The position numbers and the translations under genes are program-made. Below are positions 1 through 8,655 of a stretch of 35,650 bases of DNA, piece by piece. Origin of the DNA: Sediminimonas sp. (GTDB taxonomy: Bacteria; Pseudomonadota; Alphaproteobacteria; Rhodobacterales; Rhodobacteraceae); the NCBI RefSeq assembly GCF_024637375.1, contig NZ_JAGXFK010000057.1:1-35650 (forward strand), given 5' to 3'. Numbering within the stretch: the stretch's first letter is position 1; each line of letters begins with the position of its first letter. The notes under the pieces are model-generated. The model saw only the letters and a program-made list of their open reading frames with translations. It searched no databases and was not told the origin of the DNA.

Positions 1-2
1 GT

Positions 3-689
3 TCCGCCCAGTTCGACACCGACACCACCGACACCATCGTCAGGCTGGCCAGCCATCGCCGCTATCGGGCGGCCGCCCGGCCGCTGGCGCAGATCGAGGC
101 CTACTGGCACGGCCTGCGCGCCGGCGGCGACATCCCGGCGCGCATCGGGGTCGACCGGCGCGGCATCGACGCCGCCCTGCCCCACGCCTTCGTGCTGGAA
201 CGGGTCGCGCCGCGGGTGGCGCGCCTGCGGGTCGCCGGACATGCGCTGTGCGACCTGCTGGGAATGGAACTGCGGGGCATGCCGCTGAGCGCGCTCTTCG
301 CCCCCGACAGCCGCGACGACCTCGCCGCGGCGCTGGCGGGGGTTTTCGACCGCCCCGCCACCTGCCGGCTGTCGCTGCGGCGTAAGCACCGCTTCGGGTT
401 GGCACCGGTGCACGCCCAGGCGGTGCTGCTGCCGTTGCGGGGGCCGGGCGGAGAAATCAGTCATGCGATTGGCGCCATCGAAGTGATCAAGGGCACGCAC
501 GCCGCCGGCGGCAAGCCGCAGCGGTTCGACCTCACCGAAGCCAGGACACACCCGATATCTATCGGTACGACCGCGGCAGATGCCACGCCGGCCCCCGTGC
601 CCGACCCCGCGGGCTTTGCCGAGCCCGCACCGGCCTTCGGCGCGGCCCCGACAACGCCGCGACTACGGCTGATCAGGACCGAGAGCTGA
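3..689 (+). CDS. PAS domain protein (PAS_5 family), 5' end cut off by window
   Basis: The reading frame is open from the first bases of the window and ends at TGA 687-689, so the start lies upstream. The visible part begins with a segment containing AYWHGLRAG and IPARIGVD, followed by VLERVAPRVARLRVAGHAL and LLGMELRGMPLSALF. This is the pattern of the alphaproteobacterial PAS_5 family (formerly DUF1457), a small single-domain PAS-like protein. The C-terminal 60 or so residues are rich in Pro and Ala and look disordered. No output domain such as a kinase or HTH is present in the visible part. The family has no settled function; a sensory or protein-interaction role is inferred from the fold. 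It converges on the DAHP synthase gene with only 12 bases between the two stop codons. Confidence 0.75.
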   Translation, partial: SAQFDTDTTDTIVRLASHRRYRAAARPLAQIEAYWHGLRAGGDIPARIGVDRRGIDAALPHAFVLERVAPRVARLRVAGHALCDLLGMELRGMPLSALFAPDSRDDLAAALAGVFDRPATCRLSLRRKHRFGLAPVHAQAVLLPLRGPGGEISHAIGAIEVIKGTHAAGGKPQRFDLTEARTHPISIGTTAADATPAPVPDPAGFAEPAPAFGAAPTTPRLRLIRTES

Positions 690-712
690 ACGCGCGGGCG
701 TTCAGCCCGCGC
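686..712. terminator. overlapping alternative hairpins between convergent genes
   Basis: CTGAACGC (686-693) pairs perfectly with GCGTTCAG (698-705) around a 4-base loop. GCGCGGGC (692-699) pairs perfectly with GCCCGCGC (705-712). The two hairpins are mutually exclusive and together cover both stop codons of the convergent genes. There is no T tract, so action as a bidirectional terminator is only inferred. Confidence 0.4.
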
Positions 713-2069
713 AGGCCGCTTGCGATCTGCGCATCGCCGACAGTTCCTCGGCCACCAGGAAGGCCAGCTCCAGCGACTGGCTGGCGTTCAGGCGCGGGTC
801 GCAGGCGGTGTGGTAGCGCGCCGAGAGGTCCTCGTCGCTGACCGCGCGCACGCCGCCGGTGCATTCGGTCACGTCCTGGCCCGTCATCTCGAAATGCACG
901 CCGCCGGGAATCGTGCCCTCGGCGCGGTGGACGGCGAAAAATTCCTGCACCTCGCGCAGAACCGCGTCGAAAGGCCGGGTCTTGAAACCCGACGACGACT
1001 TGATCGTGTTGCCGTGCATCGGATCGCAGACCCACAGCACGTTGGCACCTTCCGCCTCGACGGTGCGGATCAGGCGCGGCAGGTGCTCGGCCACCTTGCC
1101 GGCGCCGAACCGCGCGATCAGCGTCAGCCGCCCGGGCTCGTTGTCGGGGTTGAGCGTGGTGATGAGGCGCTTGAGGTCATCCGGCGTCATCGAGGGGCCG
1201 CATTTCAGGCCGACAGGATTGAGCACCCCGCGCGCGTATTCCACATGCGCGCCGTCGGGCTGGCGGGTGCGGTCGCCGATCCAGATCATGTGCCCCGACC
1301 CGGCCAGCCACTTGCCCGAGGTCGAATCCAGCCGCGTCAGCGCCTCTTCGTATTCCAGCAGCAGCGCCTCGTGGCTGGTGTAGAAATCGACCGTCTGAAG
1401 GGTATGGGCGCGGTCGCTGTCGACGCCGGCGGCCTTCATGAAATCCAGCGTGTCGCTGATCCGGCTGGCCAGGTCGCGGTACTTGGCGGCCTTCTCGCTT
1501 TCGGTAAAGCCCAGCGTCCACTGGTGCACCTGGTGCACATCGGCATAGCCGCCGGTGGAAAACGCCCTGAGCAGGTTCAGCGTCGCCGCCGCCTGCGTGT
1601 AGGCCTGCAGCATCTTGGCCGGGTCGGGTATGCGGGCGGCCTCATCGAAATCCAGTTCGTTTATGATGTCGCCGCGATAGCTGGGCAGTTCGACGTCGCC
1701 GCGCACCTCGGTGGGGGCGCTGCGCGGCTTGGCGAACTGCCCCGCCATGCGCCCCACTTTCACCACCGGCACCTTGGCACCGTAGGTCAGCACCATCGCC
1801 ATTTGCAGCATCACCTTGAAGGTGTCGCGGATGGCGTCGGCACTGAAGCTCGAAAAACTTTCGGCGCAATCGCCCCCCTGAAGCAGGAACGCCTCGCCGC
1901 GCGCGGCCTGCCCGAGCGCCGCCTTGAGCTTGCGCGCCTCACCGGCAAACACCAGCGGCGGATATTTCGACAGCTGGGCCTCGACCGCGGCCAGCGCCTG
2001 CGGGTCGGTGTAGTCGGGCATCTGGACGCGCGGCTTGTCGCGCCAGTCGGACTTTTGCCATTGGGTCAT
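702..2069 (-). CDS. class II 3-deoxy-7-phosphoheptulonate (DAHP) synthase
   Basis: This enzyme condenses phosphoenolpyruvate and erythrose 4-phosphate, the first step of the shikimate pathway, in the cytoplasm. The 455-residue product has the class II (plant/mycobacterial) signatures in order: [58 protein letters not shown] and [10 protein letters not shown]. Length and start ([10 protein letters not shown]) are normal for the family. The start at 2069 was chosen because GGAGAAG lies a few bases upstream; an in-frame alternative 10 codons upstream lacks such a site. It is divergent from the GlxA-type regulator with a 194-base shared upstream region. The gene name varies between genomes (aroF/aroG), so none is given. 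Confidence 0.95.
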   Translation of the reverse strand: MTQWQKSDWRDKPRVQMPDYTDPQALAAVEAQLSKYPPLVFAGEARKLKAALGQAARGEAFLLQGGDCAESFSSFSADAIRDTFKVMLQMAMVLTYGAKVPVVKVGRMAGQFAKPRSAPTEVRGDVELPSYRGDIINELDFDEAARIPDPAKMLQAYTQAAATLNLLRAFSTGGYADVHQVHQWTLGFTESEKAAKYRDLASRISDTLDFMKAAGVDSDRAHTLQTVDFYTSHEALLLEYEEALTRLDSTSGKWLAGSGHMIWIGDRTRQPDGAHVEYARGVLNPVGLKCGPSMTPDDLKRLITTLNPDNEPGRLTLIARFGAGKVAEHLPRLIRTVEAEGANVLWVCDPMHGNTIKSSSGFKTRPFDAVLREVQEFFAVHRAEGTIPGGVHFEMTGQDVTECTGGVRAVSDEDLSARYHTACDPRLNASQSLELAFLVAEELSAMRRSQAACAG

Positions 2070-2151
2070 CTGTCTTCTCCGGGCTAGCAGTTCCGTCACG
2101 GCTTATACAAAACCGCCCCCCCGGACGCCATATACGATTTATCAGTGGGTG

Positions 2152-2180
2152 TTGACGTTCTGTTGAGCCCTCTTGACGTT
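2152..2180. promoter_or_regulatory. helically phased TTGA repeats in divergent promoter region
   Basis: Within the 194-base space between the DAHP synthase and the GlxA-type regulator there are two identical TTGACGTT motifs (2152-2159 and 2173-2180), 21 bases apart. A third TTGAG half-motif sits between them at 2163. Spacings of 11 and 10 bases place all three on one face of the helix. This could be an operator for the adjacent AraC-type regulator, or simply -35-like elements; the sequence alone cannot decide. Confidence 0.3.
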
Positions 2181-2263
2181 TTCGTAACGTTCGGGCCAAT
2201 TGAAATAAACGGGCGCAATTGCGTTCGTCGCCCCTCCCCGCTTGCCGAAAGGACAGCACCGAC

Positions 2264-3262
2264 ATGGCCTCACAAAGACAGGTGATCGAGGTTGCAAGCG
2301 ACGCCGCGCGCCGCTTCGTGTTCGTGCTGATGGACCAGTTCACGCTGCTGTCCTTCGCCGCCGCGGTGGAAAGTCTGCGCATCGCGAATCGCATGGCCGA
2401 CAAGACGCTTTACGAATGGCAGATCGTCGGCGAGGGCGGCGAAACCATAACAGCCTCGGCGGGGATCGAATTCAAGCTCGACGGCGATCTGCCGGAACTC
2501 AGGCGCGACGACACCTTGGTGTTGGTCGGCGGTGGCAGCGTGAAGGCCGCCACCTCGCGCCGGCTGCTCAACTGGCTGCGCCGCGAGGCGCGCAAGGGCC
2601 TGATGGTCGGCGGGCTGTGCACCGCCGCCTACCCGATGGCCAGGGCCGGGTTGCTCGACGGCAAGCGCGCCACCATCCACTGGGAAAACCAGGATAGTTT
2701 CGCCGAGGAGTTCGAGGAGGTCTCGCTGACCAAGTCGGTGTTCGTGGTCGACGGCAACCGCATGACCACCGCCGGGGGCACCTCGTCGGTGGATTTGATG
2801 CTCAAGCTGGTTGCCGACCACCACGGCGAGGAACTGGCCAACGCGGTGGCCGACCAGTTGATCTATTCCTCGATCCGCACCGACCAGGACACCCAGCGTC
2901 TGTCGGTGCCCACGCGCATCGGCGTGCGCCACCCCAAGCTGAGCCAGGTGATCCAGATGATGGAGGCCAATATCGAAGAGCCGATCAGCCCCTCGGTTCT
3001 GGCGCGCGAGGTCGGCATGTCCACCCGGCAACTGGAGCGGCTGTTCCGCCGCTACCTCAACCGCAGCCCAAAGCGGTATTACATGGAATTGCGCCTGTCG
3101 AAGGCGCGCAACCTGCTGATGCAGACCGACATGAGCGTCATCAACGTGGCGCTGGCTTGCGGCTTTGCCTCGCCGTCGCATTTCTCGAAATGCTACCGCG
3201 CGCATTACAACACCACGCCCTACCGCGAGCGCGGCAGCCACGCCGCGCGGCTGTCGATCTGA
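2264..3262 (+). CDS. GlxA-family transcriptional regulator (DJ-1/PfpI plus AraC HTH)
   Basis: The 332-residue protein has an N-terminal DJ-1/PfpI-like domain (about residues 15-190) and a C-terminal AraC-type double HTH (about 225-325). The first domain contains FVFVLMDQFTLLSFAAAVE, VGGLCTAAYPMARAGLLDG with the nucleophile-elbow Cys, and TIHWEN. The second contains EVGMSTRQLERLFRRYL and VALACGFASPSHFSKCYR. GlxA-type regulators usually control catabolism of amines, betaines or amino acid derivatives; the ligand here is unknown. The start at ATG 2264 (MASQRQ) is preferred, with GAAAGGA about 10 bases upstream, over an in-frame ATG at 2219. The gene stands alone; its nearest neighbours are the DAHP synthase (divergent) and a sugar dehydrogenase (convergent). 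Confidence 0.9.
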   Translation: MASQRQVIEVASDAARRFVFVLMDQFTLLSFAAAVESLRIANRMADKTLYEWQIVGEGGETITASAGIEFKLDGDLPELRRDDTLVLVGGGSVKAATSRRLLNWLRREARKGLMVGGLCTAAYPMARAGLLDGKRATIHWENQDSFAEEFEEVSLTKSVFVVDGNRMTTAGGTSSVDLMLKLVADHHGEELANAVADQLIYSSIRTDQDTQRLSVPTRIGVRHPKLSQVIQMMEANIEEPISPSVLAREVGMSTRQLERLFRRYLNRSPKRYYMELRLSKARNLLMQTDMSVINVALACGFASPSHFSKCYRAHYNTTPYRERGSHAARLSI

Positions 3263-3290
3263 CCGCCGGGGCGGCGCGTCCGGGCGGCGT

Positions 3291-4400
3291 TCAGGGCGCC
3301 AGCCGGTAGATCGCGCCGCGCCCTTCGCTGACGATCCACAGCGCCCCGTCGGGGCCTTCGCGCAGGGCGCGCACGCGCAGCGTCTCGGGCGATTGCAGGC
3401 GCGCAACCTCTTGCATGGTCGTGGTCCCGCCGCGCAGGTGCGCGATCATGTCGAACTTGAGCGACCCGACGAAGAAGTCGCCTTTCCACCCCGGTGCCCC
3501 GCGCCCGGAGTGGATGACAAGCCCCGACGGCGCAATCGACGGATCCCAGTAAAATGCGGGCTGTTCCATGCCGGGCTTGTGGGTGCCCTCGCCGATCCGT
3601 GCGCCGGAATAGTGCCGCCCGTAGGCGATCACCGGCCAGCCATAGTTGGCGCCCTTGCGGATCAGGTTGACCTCGTCACCGCCGCGCGCGCCGTGCTCGT
3701 GCACCCAAAGCCGCCCCTGCCCGTCCAGCGCCGCGCCCTGCGGGTTGCGGTGGCCGTAGGACCAGATTTCCGGGCGTGCCCCGTCGCGGCCGACGAACGG
3801 GTTGTCGGCGGGAACCGAGCCGTCGCGATTGACCCGGATCACGCTGCCGTTATGGGTCGAAAGATCCTGCGCCGAAGGACGATCGCCGCGGTCGCCGATG
3901 GTCAGGAACAGATGGCCGTCGGGCCCCTCGACGACGCGACCGCCGAAATGACGCCCGCCGCGGGCACCCGGGGCGGCCTCGAACAGCAACCGCAGATCCT
4001 CGATGCGCGCGCCGTCCCGTGACAGCCGTCCGGCGGCCAGCGCGGTGCCCGCGCCGCCGCCCTGTTGCGGCGCCGCAAAGGCAAGCAATACCTCGCGGCT
4101 CCGGGCAAAATCGCGCGGCACCACGACATCGAGCAACCCGCCCTGCCCGATCGCCGCCACCTGCGGCACACCGGCTACCTGCCGGCGCGGCGCCCTACCG
4201 GCGGGCAGATGCCACAGCCGCCCGCCGCGTTCGGTCACCAGCATCCCACCCCCGGGCAGGAACGCAAGCGACCATGGCACGTCGAACCCCGCCGCCACCT
4301 CCACCGGGGCGACGGTGCGCGTGGGCGCGGGGGCGTCCTGCGCCACGGCGGGCGCGGCTATCGCCGCCAGAAATCCGATCACCAGAGCCAGACCGCGCAT
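3291..4400 (-). CDS. secreted PQQ-dependent sugar dehydrogenase (YliI/Asd-like)
   Basis: The 369-residue protein begins with a Sec signal peptide (RGLALVIGFLAAIAAPAVAQ, cleavage near AVA-QD), so it acts in the periplasm. The mature part is a glucose/sorbosone dehydrogenase beta-propeller with FDVPWSLAFLPGG, GGRHFGGRVVEGPDGHLFL, SYGHRNPQGAALDGQGRLW, HEHGARGGDEVNLI and KGANYGWPVIAYGRHYSG. Related enzymes oxidise aldose sugars using PQQ and Ca2+; the exact substrate cannot be read from the sequence. The start at ATG 4400 is chosen because AAGGAGG lies 5 bases upstream; a GTG two codons earlier overlaps that site. No PQQ synthesis gene is in the window. Confidence 0.9.
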   Translation of the reverse strand: MRGLALVIGFLAAIAAPAVAQDAPAPTRTVAPVEVAAGFDVPWSLAFLPGGGMLVTERGGRLWHLPAGRAPRRQVAGVPQVAAIGQGGLLDVVVPRDFARSREVLLAFAAPQQGGGAGTALAAGRLSRDGARIEDLRLLFEAAPGARGGRHFGGRVVEGPDGHLFLTIGDRGDRPSAQDLSTHNGSVIRVNRDGSVPADNPFVGRDGARPEIWSYGHRNPQGAALDGQGRLWVHEHGARGGDEVNLIRKGANYGWPVIAYGRHYSGARIGEGTHKPGMEQPAFYWDPSIAPSGLVIHSGRGAPGWKGDFFVGSLKFDMIAHLRGGTTTMQEVARLQSPETLRVRALREGPDGALWIVSEGRGAIYRLAP

Positions 4401-4618
4401 GACCACCTCCTTCTTGCGCCGAGAAAAACGAACCGATCCGAGTGTATCAGACTTGCCCCGACGCCGGCAAAGTCACGCCCGGGCGCCTGTTTGCACGCGG
4501 GCGAGCGGCAAATTTTCCGGACCTGCGGACGCGAAAGGGCAACATCGGACTTTTCTTTTGAGACAAGCCGCAATAGGGTCCGGGACGGACTTATCGTTCC
4601 AATAAGGGAGTTTTATAG

Positions 4619-5806
4619 ATGAAAAAGATGATGATGATGGCAACGGCTGCCACGGCCCTGATGGCCGGCAGCGCATCCGCCGAAGACGTGAAGATCGGCG
4701 TCATCCTGGGCTATACCGGCCCGATCGAATCGCTCACGCCGCACATGGCCGAAAGCGCAGAACTGGCGATGAACGAGATCAACGAAAGCGGTGCGTTCAT
4801 GGACGGCATGACGCTGGTCTCCGAGCGCGCCGATTCCACCTGCATCGACAGTTCCGCCGCCACCGCAGCGGCCGAACGCCTGATCACCTCTGACGGGATC
4901 AAGGGCATCATGGGCGCCGACTGCTCGGGCGTGACCGGCGCGATCCTGTCGAACGTGGCAGTGCCCAACGGCATGGTGATGATCTCGCCCTCGGCCACGT
5001 CGCCGGGGCTGTCCACCGCCGAGGACAACGGCCTCTTCTTCCGCACCGCGCCGTCGGATGCCCGCCAGGGCGAGGTGCTGGCCGATATCCTCACTTCGCG
5101 CGACATCAGCGAAGTGGCAGTTACCTACACCAACAACGACTACGGCAAGGGGCTGTCCGACAGCTTCGTGTCCAGCTTCGAAGAGGCCGGCGGCACCGTG
5201 ACGCTGGTCTCGCCGCACGAGGATAACAAGGCCGACTACTCGGCCGAAGTCGGCGCGCTGGCCTCGGCCGGCGGCGATGTGCTGGTGGTTCTGGGCTACG
5301 CCGATTCGGGCGGCAAGGGCATGATCCGCGCCGCGCTCGACACCGGCGCCTTCGATACCTTCATGATGGGCGACGGCATGTATGGCGACGCGATCATGGC
5401 CGACGTCGGCGCCTACATGACCGGCTCGTTCGGGGCCGTGCCGTGGAGTTCCGGACCCGGGACCGAAGCCTTCGCCGAAATCACCAAGGAGGCCGGAGTC
5501 AACGGCGACAGCTCGTTCACGCGCGAAAGCTATGACGCGGCGGCACTGATCGCGCTGGCGATGCAGTCGGCCGGGTCGGTGGAACCGGGCGAGTACAAGA
5601 CCCACGTGATGGACGTGGCCAACGAACCGGGCGAGAAGATCTATCCCGGCGAGCTGGGCAAGGCGCTGGAAATCATCGCCGATGGCGGCGAGGTGAACTA
5701 CGAGGGCGCCACCAACGTGGAACTGATCGGCCCCGGCGAAGCGGCCGGCACCTACCGCGAATACGTCATCGAGGATGCCGATTTCAAAACGGTGAAGTTC
5801 CACTGA
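4619..5806 (+). CDS. ABC transporter periplasmic binding protein, branched-chain amino acid (HAAT) family
   Basis: This is the solute-binding protein of a LivK/LivJ-type importer, 395 residues. It has a signal peptide (MKKMMMMATAATALMAGSAS, cleavage after ASA) and the type I periplasmic-binding fold (Peripla_BP_6) starting VKIGVILGYTGPIES, followed by AAERLITSDGIKGIMG, MVMISPSATSPGLS and VAVTYTNNDYGKG. AAGGGAG at 4602-4608 lies about 10 bases before the ATG. It is the first gene of a five-gene operon and is followed by a strong hairpin. HAAT proteins bind Leu/Ile/Val, but others take amides, urea or aromatic acids, so the substrate is open. A Met-rich start and acidic composition are typical of marine members. 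Confidence 0.92.
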   Translation: MKKMMMMATAATALMAGSASAEDVKIGVILGYTGPIESLTPHMAESAELAMNEINESGAFMDGMTLVSERADSTCIDSSAATAAAERLITSDGIKGIMGADCSGVTGAILSNVAVPNGMVMISPSATSPGLSTAEDNGLFFRTAPSDARQGEVLADILTSRDISEVAVTYTNNDYGKGLSDSFVSSFEEAGGTVTLVSPHEDNKADYSAEVGALASAGGDVLVVLGYADSGGKGMIRAALDTGAFDTFMMGDGMYGDAIMADVGAYMTGSFGAVPWSSGPGTEAFAEITKEAGVNGDSSFTRESYDAAALIALAMQSAGSVEPGEYKTHVMDVANEPGEKIYPGELGKALEIIADGGEVNYEGATNVELIGPGEAAGTYREYVIEDADFKTVKFH

Positions 5807-5824
5807 ACGCCACCTGAAAACCGC

Positions 5825-5852
5825 GAACAGCCCGGAGTTTTCCGGGCTGTTC
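5825..5852 (+). terminator. intercistronic hairpin after the binding-protein gene
   Basis: GAACAGCCCGGA (5825-5836) and TCCGGGCTGTTC (5841-5852) form a perfect 12-bp stem with loop GTTT. No T tract follows. Its place between the binding-protein gene and livG suggests a partial terminator or 3' mRNA stabiliser that makes binding protein more abundant than the membrane complex, as in other ABC operons. That role is inferred. Confidence 0.65.
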
Positions 5853-5898
5853 CAATATCAAGACAAGCGCAAGCAATGCGCGAACCAGGGGATGGTCC

Positions 5899-6681
<783 letters not shown>

Positions 6682-6743
6682 GGTGGCCCGACCCGCGCGC
6701 GCCGCGCCGACAGCGCGATCGCGCGATGCCGGCCCGTTTGCCG

Positions 6744-6806
6744 GGGGGCGCTGCCCCCGTCGCCCGTGCCGGGCGACTCCCCCGGAGTATTTATGGAAAG
6801 ATGAAG
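6744..6806 (+). repeat. palindromic intergenic repeat, copy A (between livG and livF)
   Basis: The copy has three parts: a GGGGGCGCTGCCCCC hairpin, a second small hairpin (CGCCC..GGGCG), and the conserved tail CTCCCCCGGAGTATTT-atg-GAAAGATGAAG. The same architecture recurs at 23020-23080, and the tail with a different head occurs at 9970-10009 and 23098-23137. The copy fills most of the livG-livF gap, and the livF ribosome-binding site (GAGGGA) starts immediately after its end. Confidence 0.85.
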
Positions 6807-6816
6807 AGGGACGCAG

Positions 6817-7641
6817 ATGAGCGACAATCCCTACCAGGATGACCGGGGGAACCACGATCTGACGATCACCCGCCCCGGCAACGAAGGCCAGCTCGGGTCG
6901 CACCCGGGCACCGGCCAACCGATGGAGACCTCGGAGGCCTTCCTGATCGGCGACAGCATGACCGGTGGCTACGGCAAGGGCCCCGACATCCTGCACGAAT
7001 GTACCATCGCGGTGAACCGCGGCGAGATCGCCGTGATCGTGGGCCCCAACGGGGCGGGCAAGTCGACCGCGATGAAGGCGGTGTTCGGCATGCTCGACCT
7101 GCGGCAGGGGTCGGTGCGGCTGGATGGCCAGGACATCACCGATCTGTCGCCGCAGGACCGGGTGGCGAAAGGCATGGGGTTCGTGCCGCAGAATGCCAAT
7201 ATCTTCACCTCGATGACGGTCGAGGAGAACCTGGAAATGGGGGCTTTCATCCGGCGCGATGACATCCGCCCGACGATGGAGCAGGTCTATGAGCTGTTCC
7301 CGATCCTGCGCGACAAGCGCCGGCAGGCGGCGGGCGAGTTGTCCGGCGGGCAGCGCCAGCAGGTTGCCGTGGGACGGGCGCTGATGACGCACCCAAAGGT
7401 GCTGATGCTGGACGAGCCGACCGCAGGCGTCAGCCCGATCGTGATGGACGAGCTGTTCGACCGCATCATCGAGGTCGCGCGCACCGGCATTCCGATCCTG
7501 ATGGTCGAGCAGAACGCGCGCCAGGCGCTGGCGATCGCCGACAAGGGCTATGTCATGGTGCAGGGGCGCAATGCCTTCACGGGGACCGGCAAAGAACTGT
7601 TGGCCGATCCCGAAGTGCGCAAATCGTTCCTGGGGGGCTGA
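6817..7641 (+). CDS. livF: ABC transporter ATP-binding protein LivF-type with N-terminal extension
   Basis: The second ATPase of the importer, 274 residues. Walker A GPNGAGKS lies near residue 75, the Q-loop at VPQNANIFTSMTVEENL, the signature at ELSGGQRQQVAVGRAL, Walker B at VLMLDEPTAGVSP, and the switch His position reads VEQNAR, as is usual for LivF. Typical LivF proteins are about 235 residues. Here about 45 polar residues (MSDNPYQDDRGNHDLTITRP and onward) precede the core. The only good ribosome-binding site (GAGGGA) supports the long start. The stop is 3 bases before livH. Confidence 0.9.
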   Translation: MSDNPYQDDRGNHDLTITRPGNEGQLGSHPGTGQPMETSEAFLIGDSMTGGYGKGPDILHECTIAVNRGEIAVIVGPNGAGKSTAMKAVFGMLDLRQGSVRLDGQDITDLSPQDRVAKGMGFVPQNANIFTSMTVEENLEMGAFIRRDDIRPTMEQVYELFPILRDKRRQAAGELSGGQRQQVAVGRALMTHPKVLMLDEPTAGVSPIVMDELFDRIIEVARTGIPILMVEQNARQALAIADKGYVMVQGRNAFTGTGKELLADPEVRKSFLGG

Positions 7642-7644
7642 GGC

Positions 7645-8655
7645 ATGGAATTTCTCAACGCGATCGTGGCGCTGTCGAACTACGTGCTTGTCCCCGCGCT
7701 GGCCTATGGCAGCCAGTTGGCGCTCGGGGCGCTGGGGGTGACACTGATCTACGGCATCCTGCGGTTTTCGAACTTCGCCCATGGCGACACCATGGCCTTC
7801 GGCACCATGATCACGATCCTGATGACATGGTGGATGCAATCCGTCGGCATCGGGTTGGGCCCCCTGCCCACGGCATTGCTGGCGCTGCCGTTCGGCATCG
7901 CGGGATGCGCGGCGATGGTGCTGCTGACCGACCGGGTGGTGTATCGGTTCTACCGCGCGCAGAAGGTCAAGCCGGTGATCCTGGTGATCGTGTCGATGGG
8001 GGTGATGTTCGTGATGAACGGGCTGGTGCGTTTTGTCATCGGGCCGGGCGACCAGCGTTTCGCCGATGGCGAGCGGTTCATCATCACCGCGCTCGATTTC
8101 AGGATGATGACCGGCTTGAAAGAGGGGTTGGCGATCAAGACGACGCAGGGCATCACGCTGGTGACGGCGGTGATCGTCGTCGGGGTGCTGTTCTGGTTCC
8201 TCACCCACACGCGCACCGGCAAGTCGATGCGCGCCTATTCCGACAACGAGGATCTGGCGTTGCTGTCGGGCATCAACCCCGAACGCGTGGTGCTGGTGAC
8301 CTGGCTGATCGTGGCCGCGCTGGCGACCGTGGCCGGCACGCTTTACGGGCTGGACAAGTCGTTCAAGCCGTTCACCTATTTCCAGTTGCTGCTGCCCATA
8401 TTCGCCAGCGCCATCGTCGGCGGGCTGGGCAGCCCGCTGGGTGCCATCGCCGGCGGTTTCGTCATCGCGTTTTCCGAGGTGACGATCACCTATGCCTGGA
8501 AAAAGGTGCTGGTCTACCTGATGCCCGAGAGCCTCGAGCCCTCTGGCCTGGTGCAGTTGATGTCCACCGACTACAAGTTCGCGGTCAGCTTCGTGATCCT
8601 GCTGATCGTGCTGTTGTTCCGCCCCACGGGCCTGTTCAGGGGGAAAGCGGTATGA
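7645..8655 (+). CDS. livH: branched-chain amino acid ABC transporter permease LivH-type
   Basis: A 336-residue inner-membrane permease with about eight hydrophobic helices. Family motifs are ALGALGVTLIYGILRFSNFAHG near the N-terminus, the ABC-contact loop around TRTGKSMRAYSDNEDLALLSGIN (residues 190-212), and a C-terminal IFASAIVGGLGSPLGAIAGG. Length is slightly above the usual 290-310 because of a loop around residues 115-170. It lies 3 bases after livF, and its stop overlaps the livM start (ATGA). Confidence 0.93.
   Translation: MEFLNAIVALSNYVLVPALAYGSQLALGALGVTLIYGILRFSNFAHGDTMAFGTMITILMTWWMQSVGIGLGPLPTALLALPFGIAGCAAMVLLTDRVVYRFYRAQKVKPVILVIVSMGVMFVMNGLVRFVIGPGDQRFADGERFIITALDFRMMTGLKEGLAIKTTQGITLVTAVIVVGVLFWFLTHTRTGKSMRAYSDNEDLALLSGINPERVVLVTWLIVAALATVAGTLYGLDKSFKPFTYFQLLLPIFASAIVGGLGSPLGAIAGGFVIAFSEVTITYAWKKVLVYLMPESLEPSGLVQLMSTDYKFAVSFVILLIVLLFRPTGLFRGKAV

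Noticed and set aside
720..2087. Long open frame antisense to the DAHP synthase gene
   Set aside because: It mirrors the GC-rich third-position pattern of a well-conserved gene, and its product is rich in Arg, His and Gly with no domain. Similar antisense frames over livF/livH (6583-8208), copA (10874-12628), norB (17901-19667), nirS (19674-21839) and nirJ (26166-27410) were rejected for the same reason.
7827..8651. In-frame upstream extension of livM
   Set aside because: The frame is open through livH, but the ATGA overlap at 8652 and family length fix the livM start; the extension has no transporter-like residues.
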